A stretch of 64,000 nucleotides of DNA. It comes from Hahella sp. GTDB taxonomy: Bacteria; Pseudomonadota; Gammaproteobacteria; Pseudomonadales; Oleiphilaceae. The stretch covers positions 1-64,000 of the forward strand of contig JANQMN010000066.1 of NCBI GenBank assembly GCA_028280065.1, in the 5' to 3' direction. Shown in pieces: positions 44,301 to 54,249 of this stretch. How positions within the stretch are numbered: the first letter of the stretch is position 1; each line of letters begins with the position of its first letter. The translations under genes were made by a program, and so were the position numbers. The notes beneath the pieces were generated by a model. That model did no database searches. It was not told the origin of the DNA and worked only from the letters and a program-made list of their open reading frames with translations.

Positions 44301-47300
44301 GTCCAGCCCCTTTTTCACCTCCTGCTCAAGCGCTTCGAGCTGAACCAACACCTCATGAATCTTTTGCTGGGTTTTCAGGTCTATATCAATTTTCTTATCC
44401 ATGGAATACACCAGTGGATGCAAGCTGTTTTTTAGCGTATCGGCGATCACACGGAGTATTTTATCCAAGCCTGGAATGGGGGGACTGGTCACGGTGATTT
44501 GGGGATCCAAGCGGATTTCAGGCGCAACGGGCTTGAGATTGCTACCAATTCGTTCAAGCAATTTGATCAGTATCTCTTGGTTTGAAGCGGTGGGTTCTTC
44601 CACGGGTTGAACATCGCGACTGGCCTCGGAGACGGTATTCGTCAATGATTTCATGCCAGCAACGATATCCGCTAGCTGGGCAACGACCCGATTCCCGGTA
44701 TCTACATCATCTCCGCCGAGTGCTTTGTTGCGCAGAAAATCTTGTTTTATCTGCGTCCAACGTGCCACCTCTTCTTCGCTCATGTTACCGCGCAACTCAG
44801 CCAGCTTCAGTAGGTTTTCTTCTGCTCCCGTGGTGAGTAACTGCGATTCACCGAGATAATGATCGGAGATCAGTTGCGTTAATTCCCGCTCATTCATGAC
44901 GGAGGATACCTTTTCAGCCATCTTGTTCATGTTTCGATAGCTGCCTTGCAGCTTAAACGAAGGCTCGGTTCGATATTTATCGTCTTGCGCAGCCGAAGTG
45001 ATATATTGCTGATTGATTTTGAGCACCGTGTCCTGGATGACAAACAGCTTTTGCAACACGGAAGTGATTTCATTGATTTCAGCCCCGCTATACTGGTGCT
45101 TCAAATCGGTCGTCGCGATGCTTTCCCCTTGGGCCATTTTCACCAGGTTATATGTATCGGCCATTTCCCTGGTTGCCAAAGGCGCTAATACCGGATTGGA
45201 AGTCAAACTATTTTCGATATAGGACAGGGCAAACTGCTCATCCATGCCACCCAGAATATCACCTAGGTTGTAAATATCCGCACGGTTGGCCAGCATATCG
45301 GGAATCTTGAAAACCTCTCCGGATTCGGTGTAAGGGTTACCGGCCATGACCACACAGAATTTTTTACCGCGCATATCATAGGTTTTGGTCTTGCCCTTCC
45401 AAATTCCTTCAATTCGCCGGGTACCGTCACAAAGGGAGATAAATTTCTGCAGAAATTCCGGATGGGTGTGCTGAATATCATCCAGGTACAGCATCACGTT
45501 GTTGCCCATCTCCAAAGAAAGATTTAGCTTCTCCAACTCTTGGCGGGCAGTGGCATTCGACGCTTGTTGCGGATCGAGCGAGAGTACATCATGTCCCAGG
45601 GATGGGCAGTTTATTTTCATAAAGGTCAATCCCAAGCGGCTGGCAACATATTCCATCAGTGTGGTTTTGCCATAGCCGGGAGGACTGATCATCATCAACA
45701 GCCCCATCAGATCGGTCCGTTTATTCTCGCCGACGGTGCCCATCTGTTTGGCCAGGTTATCGCCAATGATGGGCAGATAAGCCTCGTTAATCAGGCGATT
45801 TCTGACAAAGGAGCTCAGCGGTTTCGGTTTGAACTCCTCAAGACGCAGCGCTTCCCGTTCGCCTTCGATGATTTGCTGGCGTAGGGCCAGGTACCGATGA
45901 TACCCAGGAACCACTTCGGTCTGATGCTGCCTTAGGCGCATAATGAAATCGTCCAGCGAAAACGCCAGTTCCTGTCGTTCCAAAGTGGGATGATCGCCCA
46001 AGAGATCGCTCACCCTAAGCTCTAAATCAGTCTGACTGGTGCGGCGCTCGATACGTTCACCGGCATTCAAGATGGCCACCACCTCGGGAACATAGCGTTG
46101 CAATTGCGGGAGATTCTTCTTACTGACCAAGGCGCTCAACCAGTCCACACCCAGCTTCCAACGCTGATCCGGCTTGCCTTGCAATTGTTCCAATGCTCCT
46201 TGATAAGTACGCCAGGCCTCGGCACTTAAAGAGCGTTTAAATTCGTCCAGCAATTCGGCTGCATATTTACTGGTGATGAACTCCAGCCGTTCGCGCCCTA
46301 ACTCTGCAGTCAGATACTTGGCGGCCTCTTGAACCTGCAGTTTGTTCACATCGATAGGAAATCGTTCAAAAAACTGCTGCAGGTAGTCAGCAACTTCTCT
46401 TTCTAGGGTCTGAATCGCGCTATTTTCATTAAAGACTTCTTTTAGCCGAAAACCCGAAGCAGCTCGTTGCTTCCAACTGACATGGAATGCCTTCTCCGTT
46501 TCAGAAGTCAGCAAGTTACGGTTTGCCCAGAAAATCTGTGCAACTGCTCTTGAAGTCGGATTGATGACCAGCAGGTCCGCTGCCGACATGGCGGGCAGCA
46601 GTGTTTTGAGAATCAGGCAGGCATCATGGTCGTGGACCCCTTTTTGATAACCTTCTTTATAGCGCGGCGCAGCGAAATTCTTGACAATTTTCTGCAGAAT
46701 ATCGTCGTCAAGCAACGCCTGCTGCAGGTCTTTCGGATTAAAATCAACGCTTCCCGAATCTGCGGCGTCAATAATCTGCATGGCCAGGTATTCTGCGCGG
46801 TATACCTGTTCTGTTTCGGATTCCAGGTTCATATTCCAGTAATCACGCAGGTTCAGCAACTCATCGTTGTTGATGATCTCAAAGAAGTTGGTACCGGTAA
46901 GATGAAACTGCAAACCGTCGTCACGGGGAAGGATCGTAAGATCCAGGTCCTGGGTGTTGACACTGAATTTATGCCGTCCGAGTTTGATAACGCTGCCGCC
47001 GGCCTCATAGATATCTGCCTTATCCCGCAGGGCGCGCAAGGCCTGTTCGCTGGTTGATTTAAGCCGCGCTTCGACATCGTCCGCATTGACGTTACTGTCC
47101 AGCTCGCGAAGTTTCTCAACGGATTCACGGACCTTCTGCACCAATGCATCGGATGCAAAAAAGGTATTCAGTTCGTCTGCTTCTGTGAACTTCTGGGTAC
47201 GTCGCTGAATACTGGCCAAAATGCGATTGGTCCCATCCATAATGGTTTGCGCCCGACGCTGGCGTTCATCCAAAAGCTGTTGTTTATGGCTCTCGAAGGA

Positions 47301-49589
47301 TTCGTAGACCTCTTCCCGTTTATCTATGATGTCTGCGAGAAAGTCTTCAAACTCGCTGAACTGACCTTCCAACTCTTCTAACTGGACCAGTAACCGGGAT
47401 AACTGCTCATCGCAGCGTTCCGGGGTCGTGGACATACTCAGGGCATTGGTAATGCTCTGGCTGAATAATTTGAACTGCGCTCCGAATTGCGCCTTGGCCT
47501 CATCGGCTCCGACATTCTTTCGTTTGTTATTCGCTTTGGCTTTAATCTGATTGAGCTTCGCATAGACATCGGAAATACTGTCGACGATCCGGGTGCGAAC
47601 ATTGGCGTCTTCCACCTTCAGATTCGCCATCAGTTCGGTTAACAGATCCAGACCGGAAGCCATGCCGTCCAGCCCCTGAATCAAAGGCTTCAAGGTGGCA
47701 ATGGTATCGGCTTTTTGCACTTCATTTTCGACAGCCTTTAGCTTCTCCACATAGGGAGCAAACGCATCCTGGGACGAAAGGAAAGACACGGTTTGATGGC
47801 TCAGTTTCTCCTGCGCTGACACTAGCGCCTTATCCAGCTCGGAAATGCGCATCTGATCGATATAACGATAGTCCTTGATGGTCGCCAAATGGCCCCGTTG
47901 TTGCCGGATGGCATCCAAAGCCTGCACATAATCTTCCGCGGATGCCCAGTTCTCCGGCCGCAACTCGCGCAGAATAACCTCTTGGCTCTGTTCCGCTTCC
48001 TGCATGGACTTCGCCGATTGCTGGCGAATCGATTCCACTTTCTCGAACTCGTCAATAACGAGTTCGGCGGTATTGGCGACGCTCCTTAAAAGGGTCGCTA
48101 CCTCGGTAACCTGCGCATCTTCAATCCAATAGTGGTTATCGAAGAACTTTGTTGCCAGACTGCTGAGTTCTTCATACAGCCGAGAAGTGACTTCCTGTTT
48201 ACCTATCAGGCGGCAAATACTGAAGAGATCTGATATTCCCCGCACCAGTTCCGAATTACCTATCCGTCCATAAAACGACTGGGAGGGAGGTAACTGGCTG
48301 GCAAACTCCTCGCTGACAAAGGGTGTCGACCAGATCTGCATGGGATGAACCCGGGTCGGTTCGCCTTCCGCGGCAAACAGGACCAGGGTGCCATCTTCCG
48401 CCAGGGCATAGCCATTGCCGAAGATCGGATTTTGAATGGTTTTATCGATCAGGTTATAGGCCAGCAGTCCGACGACACCCGCTTCTGTCTCATAAAACAC
48501 ATAAAGGACATCTTCGCCGTTGGGTGAGCGAATCTGCCGTTTGAAGCGCAACTGGTGGCTTTCACCTTCAAAGGTTTTTGACTCGCCGGATTGCAGATAG
48601 TAGCCGCCCGGAAAAATGATGCCGTGATCTTCCGGCAACTGGACGCAGGATTGCCCAATCGCGTCCATACGCAGGACGGTTTGGGTCAAGGTATTGAAAA
48701 TAAAGTAACGTTGTGTGTCTTCGCGATAGGGTTTCACTCTTAACAGAATGAGATCACCGACCTCGGCGTAGCTGATATCGGCATCATCAATGGATTGGGT
48801 TTCATCCTCAACATCTTCCCGATAGACCCCCAGTCCATCCTCGGTGTTGTTTTCCACTTTAATGGTCAGATCGCCGCCGATGGTTTCCACGAACACTTTG
48901 TCGAGAATATTGATGTGCGGGTTACGTCCGTGCACCACATCTTCACGTTGGGTGGCAGTCCACTCAAAGTCGTAGGGAGAGGGTAGTTGAATATCCCGCT
49001 CACCACGATTGTCGATATAGTTGACGTCCTTGCCATCTGCCGAGACTGACCAGCGAAACACCCGGATATCTTCTATCCGTTCGCCAATCTGGAAACCGGC
49101 GAGCAGTTTGCCGTCTTTAACGGTTAACTGAATGAGGCGGGTGTGCTTGTAATATCGATAAAGCTCATCAAAATCTTGAACAAAACTGGTCTGGCCAAGA
49201 AAAGTCTCTGCCAGACCAACCTGATCCATGGTATAGCTGACATTCTCGCCTTGTGACTCTTCGTTCAGGCGAAAGATGGAAAACACATCCTCAACTTTGG
49301 TTTCTTTCTTAAGCCCGATAAAGACGTTGTAACCAAACAGCAGGTAGCCGCCGACCTGGACGATATCCCGGGCGGCACAATTGTTTTCCGTGCGGACCCG
49401 AACCCGTGCCGTTACCGCCATTTCAGACGAACCAAATTCTTCGATGCGGGCCTGATTCAATTGCTTCGCCTGGGTCTGGAGTTGCTTGCCCTGATCCATC
49501 AAGCGCTTGCGAATGACCTCATAAGCGCCGCCCTCAGCCACAGCTTGCTGAGTCATCGTCTCAGCAACATTACCCTGCTCCTTCGCCAT
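44295..49589 (-). CDS. Giant AAA+ ATPase of the PspA/flotillin operon ('DNA repair ATPase' family)
   Basis: A 1764-residue protein, last gene of a five-gene operon. The first ~480 residues are beta-rich (propeller-like). A very long coiled-coil region (about 480–900) is next, then mixed segments, then a single AAA+ module with Walker A PPGYGKTT (about residue 1305) and Walker B MLYLDDIQH (about 1366). The C-terminal ~200 residues are helical and charged. No signal peptide or membrane helix. The family is usually labelled DNA repair ATPase in databases, but the neighbours (PspA-like, flotillin, OB-fold membrane protein) point to membrane remodelling or membrane-stress work. A plausible role is ATP-driven remodelling of PspA or flotillin assemblies, comparable to Vps4 with ESCRT-III; that is inference. 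Confidence 0.85.
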   Translation of the reverse strand: MAKEQGNVAETMTQQAVAEGGAYEVIRKRLMDQGKQLQTQAKQLNQARIEEFGSSEMAVTARVRVRTENNCAARDIVQVGGYLLFGYNVFIGLKKETKVEDVFSIFRLNEESQGENVSYTMDQVGLAETFLGQTSFVQDFDELYRYYKHTRLIQLTVKDGKLLAGFQIGERIEDIRVFRWSVSADGKDVNYIDNRGERDIQLPSPYDFEWTATQREDVVHGRNPHINILDKVFVETIGGDLTIKVENNTEDGLGVYREDVEDETQSIDDADISYAEVGDLILLRVKPYREDTQRYFIFNTLTQTVLRMDAIGQSCVQLPEDHGIIFPGGYYLQSGESKTFEGESHQLRFKRQIRSPNGEDVLYVFYETEAGVVGLLAYNLIDKTIQNPIFGNGYALAEDGTLVLFAAEGEPTRVHPMQIWSTPFVSEEFASQLPPSQSFYGRIGNSELVRGISDLFSICRLIGKQEVTSRLYEELSSLATKFFDNHYWIEDAQVTEVATLLRSVANTAELVIDEFEKVESIRQQSAKSMQEAEQSQEVILRELRPENWASAEDYVQALDAIRQQRGHLATIKDYRYIDQMRISELDKALVSAQEKLSHQTVSFLSSQDAFAPYVEKLKAVENEVQKADTIATLKPLIQGLDGMASGLDLLTELMANLKVEDANVRTRIVDSISDVYAKLNQIKAKANNKRKNVGADEAKAQFGAQFKLFSQSITNALSMSTTPERCDEQLSRLLVQLEELEGQFSEFEDFLADIIDKREEVYESFESHKQQLLDERQRRAQTIMDGTNRILASIQRRTQKFTEADELNTFFASDALVQKVRESVEKLRELDSNVNADDVEARLKSTSEQALRALRDKADIYEAGGSVIKLGRHKFSVNTQDLDLTILPRDDGLQFHLTGTNFFEIINNDELLNLRDYWNMNLESETEQVYRAEYLAMQIIDAADSGSVDFNPKDLQQALLDDDILQKIVKNFAAPRYKEGYQKGVHDHDACLILKTLLPAMSAADLLVINPTSRAVAQIFWANRNLLTSETEKAFHVSWKQRAASGFRLKEVFNENSAIQTLEREVADYLQQFFERFPIDVNKLQVQEAAKYLTAELGRERLEFITSKYAAELLDEFKRSLSAEAWRTYQGALEQLQGKPDQRWKLGVDWLSALVSKKNLPQLQRYVPEVVAILNAGERIERRTSQTDLELRVSDLLGDHPTLERQELAFSLDDFIMRLRQHQTEVVPGYHRYLALRQQIIEGEREALRLEEFKPKPLSSFVRNRLINEAYLPIIGDNLAKQMGTVGENKRTDLMGLLMMISPPGYGKTTLMEYVASRLGLTFMKINCPSLGHDVLSLDPQQASNATARQELEKLNLSLEMGNNVMLYLDDIQHTHPEFLQKFISLCDGTRRIEGIWKGKTKTYDMRGKKFCVVMAGNPYTESGEVFKIPDMLANRADIYNLGDILGGMDEQFALSYIENSLTSNPVLAPLATREMADTYNLVKMAQGESIATTDLKHQYSGAEINEITSVLQKLFVIQDTVLKINQQYITSAAQDDKYRTEPSFKLQGSYRNMNKMAEKVSSVMNERELTQLISDHYLGESQLLTTGAEENLLKLAELRGNMSEEEVARWTQIKQDFLRNKALGGDDVDTGNRVVAQLADIVAGMKSLTNTVSEASRDVQPVEEPTASNQEILIKLLERIGSNLKPVAPEIRLDPQITVTSPPIPGLDKILRVIADTLKNSLHPLVYSMDKKIDIDLKTQQKIHEVLVQLEALEQEVKKGLDK

Positions 49590-49693
49590 AAACTGCTACT
49601 CCATCTCCAAAACATAGGTTAGTGACAAGTTATCACCCCGAAACGGCAACCTTGGCTCAGCCAATCGGCCGTTTCAGAATCAACCAAACCCAC

Positions 49694-51706
49694 TCAATTA
49701 ATCGTCTTGTCGCCTTTGTCTTTATCGGTAGTGGCGCTCATTGCCAAAACTTTCTGCAAAATAGCGTTGACGGTAGAACTTTTGGACGTAAGACCATCCA
49801 CGGCCTTACCAATAGATAACGACTTGGCAAAGTTATCGAAGAAGTGCTCTTCGCCACCGACGATATCGATATTGGCAGTCTGCAAGGCTTTAGCGAGAAC
49901 TTCGGCATTTTCCTTCGCCACTTCTTTGCCCGCTTCAATGGAGGCAATGGCTTCCTTGAATGCTGTTTCCAGGCTCATGCGGAATTCCTCATGATTGCGC
50001 GCATCTTCACTCATCGTGCCCATGGCTTCGAATTTCTCGACCAGTCCATCAGCCTCGGCCTTGAATTTCTCCCGGATCACTTCCGCTTCGGCGGTACCGA
50101 TCTGCTGTTGTGCAGTGGCTTCCGCTTTGCCTTTCTCTTGAATCACTTCCGCCTCGGACAGACCGATATCGCGGTTGGCCTTAGCCTCGGCTTCCCCAGT
50201 CGCAGTCGTCACCTCGGCTTTCGCAAGACCCTCTTCCTTGTCGGCTTTGGCACGGGCTTCGCCTTGGGCAACAGTCACCTTCGCTTGCGCCATTCCTTCT
50301 TTTTCAAAGGCATCCGCCTTGGCTTCCTGCACCTTGGCTTCCGCCAGACCTGACGCTGCCTCCTCTGCCATGGTACCTTCCGCCAGCTTCTTCTTCGCAT
50401 CGGCTTCTTTGGCGGACTTTTCCAGATCCGCCTGGGCCATGGTAGTGATTTCCAGTGCTTTAAACTTGGCAGACTGTTCTTCCGCTTCCGCAGCTTTCAC
50501 CTGCTTGACCTTGTCTTCTTCAGCCTGGGCTTCAGCGGTCAGAATTTGCACCTGTTTCAAACGATCCGCTTCAGAGACTTCACGAACCTCTTTGATTCGC
50601 TCTTCTTCAACCGCTACGGTTTTATCCACCGCTACGCGCTCGCGGATAACATTGGCAATTTCTTTCTTCTCGACTTCAACAGCTTTTTCAGCCTCGATCT
50701 TTTGCACTTCTACTTCCCGTTCACGGGCAACAACTTCCAAATCGCGGGCGCGCTTCACACGTTCTTCTTCGATGGCCACCGCGCGCAGGCGATTTTGCTC
50801 GGCCACTTCAATTTCACGCGATTGATTTTCCTTCTGCACCGCAAGATCCTGATCGACGGTTATCTTCACGGCTTCTGCACGTTTCCGTTCTTCTTCCTGC
50901 ACCTTGAGCGTTTCCGCTTCTTCCCGGGCTTGGATGGTGGCCACTTCCCGCGCCTGTTTGGCTTCGGCATCGGCCTGCTGGCGTTCCAGCTCCAACATGG
51001 CCTCCTTGGTTTCCACGTTCTTTTTCTTGATGGCAAGTTCTTCATCGCGCTCAAGCACGTTGGTACGCACATTCTGCTCGGCGGTCAATTCAGTGATTTT
51101 CTTGATACCTTCGGAGTCCAAAATATTATTGGCATCTAACGCCGACTTTGGTGTTTGCTCCAGATAGTCGATCGCGACATCCTCCAACACATAGCCACTT
51201 AAATCGTCGCCAATCACCTGGATTATTTTTTCGCGGAATTCTATACGGTCTTCAAACAGCTTGACGAAATCGATTTGCTTGCCGACAGTTTTCAACGCTT
51301 CAGAAAATTTCGCGGCGAACAGTTCGTAGACCGCATCGCGATCGGAAGCCCGCTCGGCACCGACCGTCTTCGCGACTCGAAGCACATCTTCCGGGGTCTC
51401 ATTTACGCGCAGATAGAAGGCCACGGTGATGTCCGCCCGCATGTTGTCTTTACAGATGAGTCCCTCCTTGCCTCGCCGGTCCACCTCCAAGGTGATCAGG
51501 GAAATCTTCATCAATTCCTTTTTATGAATCACCGGCAATACCATCTTCCCGGTAAAATACACCTTAGGTTTCTGGCTGGTATCGTTAACGATCAGCGCAG
51601 TCCCCTGCTCGACTTTGTGATAGAAGGCCTTTAATACCAATCCGATGACGAACAGGCCCACTACGCCAATGACAATAACGGTAAAACCGAGTGCTATAAG
51701 CTCCAT
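49694..51706 (-). CDS. yqiK: Flotillin / SPFH (band 7) membrane protein, YqiK-like
   Basis: About 670 residues: one N-terminal membrane helix (about 5–28), an SPFH/band-7 domain to about residue 200, then a very long Glu/Ala/Lys-rich coiled coil (about 205–590) with repeated EAEAKA/AEAEVI-type units as in flotillins. A short C-terminal segment ends it. Flotillins oligomerise into membrane-organising cages or microdomains. The start is ATG 51706 with GGAG six bases upstream; the ATG at 51718 has none. It lies between the OB-fold membrane protein (YqiJ-like) and the AAA+ gene; the yqiJ–yqiK pairing is known in E. coli. Confidence 0.93.
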   Translation of the reverse strand: MELIALGFTVIVIGVVGLFVIGLVLKAFYHKVEQGTALIVNDTSQKPKVYFTGKMVLPVIHKKELMKISLITLEVDRRGKEGLICKDNMRADITVAFYLRVNETPEDVLRVAKTVGAERASDRDAVYELFAAKFSEALKTVGKQIDFVKLFEDRIEFREKIIQVIGDDLSGYVLEDVAIDYLEQTPKSALDANNILDSEGIKKITELTAEQNVRTNVLERDEELAIKKKNVETKEAMLELERQQADAEAKQAREVATIQAREEAETLKVQEEERKRAEAVKITVDQDLAVQKENQSREIEVAEQNRLRAVAIEEERVKRARDLEVVAREREVEVQKIEAEKAVEVEKKEIANVIRERVAVDKTVAVEEERIKEVREVSEADRLKQVQILTAEAQAEEDKVKQVKAAEAEEQSAKFKALEITTMAQADLEKSAKEADAKKKLAEGTMAEEAASGLAEAKVQEAKADAFEKEGMAQAKVTVAQGEARAKADKEEGLAKAEVTTATGEAEAKANRDIGLSEAEVIQEKGKAEATAQQQIGTAEAEVIREKFKAEADGLVEKFEAMGTMSEDARNHEEFRMSLETAFKEAIASIEAGKEVAKENAEVLAKALQTANIDIVGGEEHFFDNFAKSLSIGKAVDGLTSKSSTVNAILQKVLAMSATTDKDKGDKTIN

Positions 51707-51772
51707 AATAAACTCCATCTGTTAGTTAGACAGTTTTCCATTGAGATATTGGTTAAGCAGACAAAAACCTGC

Positions 51773-52429
51773 CTAACTTCCATGAAATTCTTGTTCTGAA
51801 ATGACTCTGTAGGTGTGCGTGTTTTCCAGGTACTCCAATAGAATCACGCGATCACCTTTTTTATAAGTATCCGTTCCCGCTGCCCGCACCTTGACAATTA
51901 ATCCAGCACCGCCGTCGTCGAGATACGCTTCGCCGAAGTTCGCGTCTACCCGCGAAGAGCGCACAGTCGCTATCTGACCCAAGACAGTCTTAACCGTTTC
52001 CTGCTCTGCGGTTGGAAAGAACTTTCGAATCCGCACATTAATTTTGCCGGTAATCCAGCATCCGCTATAAAGTGCAGCGAAGATTATCGGCCCACCGGCA
52101 ACATAGCGGATCCAATCGAAAGGAAACAGGTGGTCAACCAAGTAAACCAGCAGGAAACAGATTATCCAGCCAAAGAAGGAAACCAGGGTAAAGATTACGG
52201 TCACAGGGACGCCATATAACCCCAGGCGCATCAGCAAACCGGCGACAACGCCCGTTGCGCCAATATCACCGTCAGGGTCCGGCAGGTCGAGATCGAAGAT
52301 ATCAATGTCCACGACTCCCAAAAGCGAAATCAGCCAAAATACAATGCAGAAGCAAAGCAGAAAGGTAAAAATCGCTGTTGGAAAAGATAAAATACTGGCG
52401 AAAAATTCGCTAAACACCAAAGCAAACAT
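51773..52429 (-). CDS. yqiJ: OB-fold membrane protein, YqiJ-like (NfeD-related)
   Basis: 218 residues with four predicted transmembrane helices in the first ~140 residues. After a linker, a C-terminal OB-fold-type domain (GQIATVRSSRVDANFGEAYL ... GDRVILLEYLENTHTYRVI) is reminiscent of NfeD C-termini. Such proteins are standard partners of SPFH proteins. GGGAGG precedes the ATG by six bases. It is 66 bp upstream of the flotillin gene in the same direction. Confidence 0.88.
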   Translation of the reverse strand: MFALVFSEFFASILSFPTAIFTFLLCFCIVFWLISLLGVVDIDIFDLDLPDPDGDIGATGVVAGLLMRLGLYGVPVTVIFTLVSFFGWIICFLLVYLVDHLFPFDWIRYVAGGPIIFAALYSGCWITGKINVRIRKFFPTAEQETVKTVLGQIATVRSSRVDANFGEAYLDDGGAGLIVKVRAAGTDTYKKGDRVILLEYLENTHTYRVISEQEFHGS

Positions 52430-52625
52430 GCCTAACCTCCCTTAATAAATCGATATCCTTGGTCGTGGTTCACAGCCGCCACGCACCCCCACTAGGTGCG
52501 GACCGTGGAGATGCGCAGCGATGTGATTTTAAAACTCATTTGTAGCTAAACTTCTTTTAGCCTCCAGCAAAGCAACTCATACCGCGAAATGACATGACCA
52601 ATAAGTCACCCCACACTAGGCGTTT

Positions 52626-53321
52626 CTATCCTTTTACTTTGCTTTTTAACCTGGCGAGAATTTTTTCGGCATTGTGTTCATCTCCGACAATCCCCGCCTC
52701 CTTCAACTTTGCTTCCAGATCCTGGTCCGGTTCTTCGGCGGCGAGTTCCTGGGAAGCAGCCATTTTCGCTGCATTATGCGCTTGCTTTTCCTTGATGCGC
52801 TCCAACGATTCCATCGCCGTGCGCAGCTTGGAATCTGAACCCGCGTAACGGGTCGCAACGGCTTCCTGGGCACGCTGGACACTTTCGGTTGCTTTCACCG
52901 TATCCACTTGCTGTTTCAAACGTTTGATATTTGCCTCAGCCTGTTTGATGGACTGCCGTAACTGATCGGCACTAGTTTTGTGGCCCGCTGCGGTAGCCTC
53001 TTCGCTCTGCTGCGCTCCTTCAAAATTGGCAATCTTTTCTGCCACTTCCAGAGCAAGCGCTTCATTGCTCTGCTCTAACGCTTTCACCGCATATCCCTCG
53101 TATTCCTGAATTTGCTTTTTCAGCGACTCGGCTTTCTCTTCCGCCACCTTTTGCTGTGCGATGATGGCCACCAAGGCTTCTTTAGATTGCTTCAACTCTT
53201 CAGAGGCATCTCGAACTTCCTGATCAAGAATTCGTAACGCCTGACTATCAACTACCGCCTCGCCAGCTTCGTTCATTCCGCCTCGCAATGCGGTCATCAT
53301 CTTTGCCCATACCTGATTCAT
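52626..53321 (-). CDS. yjfJ: PspA/IM30 family protein, YjfJ-like
   Basis: 231 residues of almost continuous coiled coil (about 25–190), with the amphipathic N-terminus MNQVWAKMMTALRGGMNEAG expected of PspA/IM30/Vipp1 proteins. The family shares the ESCRT-III fold and polymerises on damaged membranes. The ATG overlaps the stop of the preceding gene (ATGA). The length equals E. coli YjfJ. A 196-bp gap with a short hairpin (52482–52500) separates it from the yqiJ-like gene, without a terminator-type U-run, so the operon probably continues. Confidence 0.9.
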   Translation of the reverse strand: MNQVWAKMMTALRGGMNEAGEAVVDSQALRILDQEVRDASEELKQSKEALVAIIAQQKVAEEKAESLKKQIQEYEGYAVKALEQSNEALALEVAEKIANFEGAQQSEEATAAGHKTSADQLRQSIKQAEANIKRLKQQVDTVKATESVQRAQEAVATRYAGSDSKLRTAMESLERIKEKQAHNAAKMAASQELAAEEPDQDLEAKLKEAGIVGDEHNAEKILARLKSKVKG

Positions 53322-53950
53322 GCCTTCGCCTCCTTCGTTGTATAGAGAAATTCGCTATAGGCTTCCGTCGCTTGCAATACATTGGATGCCAACACCTCAA
53401 TCTCAAAGACCACATTGGAAAGCAGAGAGGTGGAACTCAGTGCTCCGAACATATGATAGTAGTCTTTGCCGTCGGACAGTTTATCCAGGCTGATGGTGGA
53501 AAGCGGGAAGTATTTGTGGGTGCGGAGTACCGCCTCGTTAAATCCTGGCAGGTCGTTTACATCCTCATGGGACCATAAGACAGACTCCACAATGATTTGT
53601 TCGCCGGATACGGTTATAAAAATCGGCAGGTCGCCAAACTCGGTCATCTCAAGTAGCAGCGCGGGCTCCGCGCCTTCGATTAATTCAATGTTTGCTCGAC
53701 CGGACTCCAACAAATCGGTCTTTTGCAATGCGTCATGTAACTGCAATGTGGTCCACATCGGTGTCTTCTCCATAAACCTCGCTCCAGTTAGTGGAGTTGA
53801 TTCATCGCCGCGCCGTCTCAGATGCTGTTCAACCTCTGACAATCGACGAGCATTTTCGGGAAGAATCCAGACTTCTTTTTTCACAAGCCCCTGCTCGCGC
53901 AAACGACGCCGAAATTCTCGCTGGTAATGTGCTGACGATTTCTTGTTCAT
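53318..53950 (-). CDS. yjfI: DUF2170 protein, YjfI-like
   Basis: 210 residues from ATG 53950 (MNKKSSAHYQREFRRRLREQ); a GTG at 53968 would add six residues but abuts the operator. The N-terminal ~40 residues are basic and helical, followed by a DUF2170-like domain (GDLPIFITVSGEQIIVESVL, then the HKYFPLSTISL segment). In E. coli yjfI precedes yjfJ, and the same order with ATGA overlap is seen here. The function is not established; a regulator or adaptor of the PspA-like protein is plausible. First gene of the operon, right behind an inverted repeat. Confidence 0.85.
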   Translation of the reverse strand: MNKKSSAHYQREFRRRLREQGLVKKEVWILPENARRLSEVEQHLRRRGDESTPLTGARFMEKTPMWTTLQLHDALQKTDLLESGRANIELIEGAEPALLLEMTEFGDLPIFITVSGEQIIVESVLWSHEDVNDLPGFNEAVLRTHKYFPLSTISLDKLSDGKDYYHMFGALSSTSLLSNVVFEIEVLASNVLQATEAYSEFLYTTKEAKA

Positions 53951-53969
53951 GACGAAATAATGAACCACT

Positions 53970-54018
53970 AAAAATCACATGTCAATCACACATGTGATTT
54001 TTGTTTTGTTACATGTAA
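53970..54018 (-). promoter_or_regulatory. Inverted-repeat operator of the yjfI–pspA–flotillin operon
   Basis: AAAAATCACATGT (53970–53982) and ACATGTGATTTTT (53990–54002) form a perfect 13-bp inverted repeat with a 7-nt spacer. A further palindrome TTACATGTAA lies at 54009–54018. Three ACATGT cores thus precede the first gene, which fits a dimeric regulator binding at or over the promoter. Confidence 0.65.
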
Positions 54019-54170
54019 TTTTTCTATCGCAATTTCTCGTAGACTTCACAGGGCGCTGCATTAAAAAATAGGACAAAATTGGAAAAATATTGGCCAATTA
54101 CTGATAAATATCCGCGTTAACTTGGGCAGGCTTTTGTTTCGGCACAAAACAAGGAGGGCAGGTCGCCAGA

Positions 54171-54196
54171 GCGATGCCACCTGATGGTGGCATCGC
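54171..54196 (-). other. Strong hairpin between the chemoreceptor gene and the operon
   Basis: GCGATGCCACC and GGTGGCATCGC form a perfect 11-bp stem with a TGAT loop. No U-run follows on either strand, so it is not a standard terminator; it may protect the 3' end of the upstream chemoreceptor mRNA. Confidence 0.45.
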
Positions 54197-54249
54197 CACA
54201 TTCATTGTGATTAAGATCGATAGAAGCGAGTGCAGACTTGAACAGGCAC

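Noticed and set aside
50546-51139. Long ORF opposite the flotillin gene
   Set aside because: Antisense shadow of the Glu/Ala/Lys-rich coiled-coil coding sequence, giving an implausible Phe/Leu-rich product.
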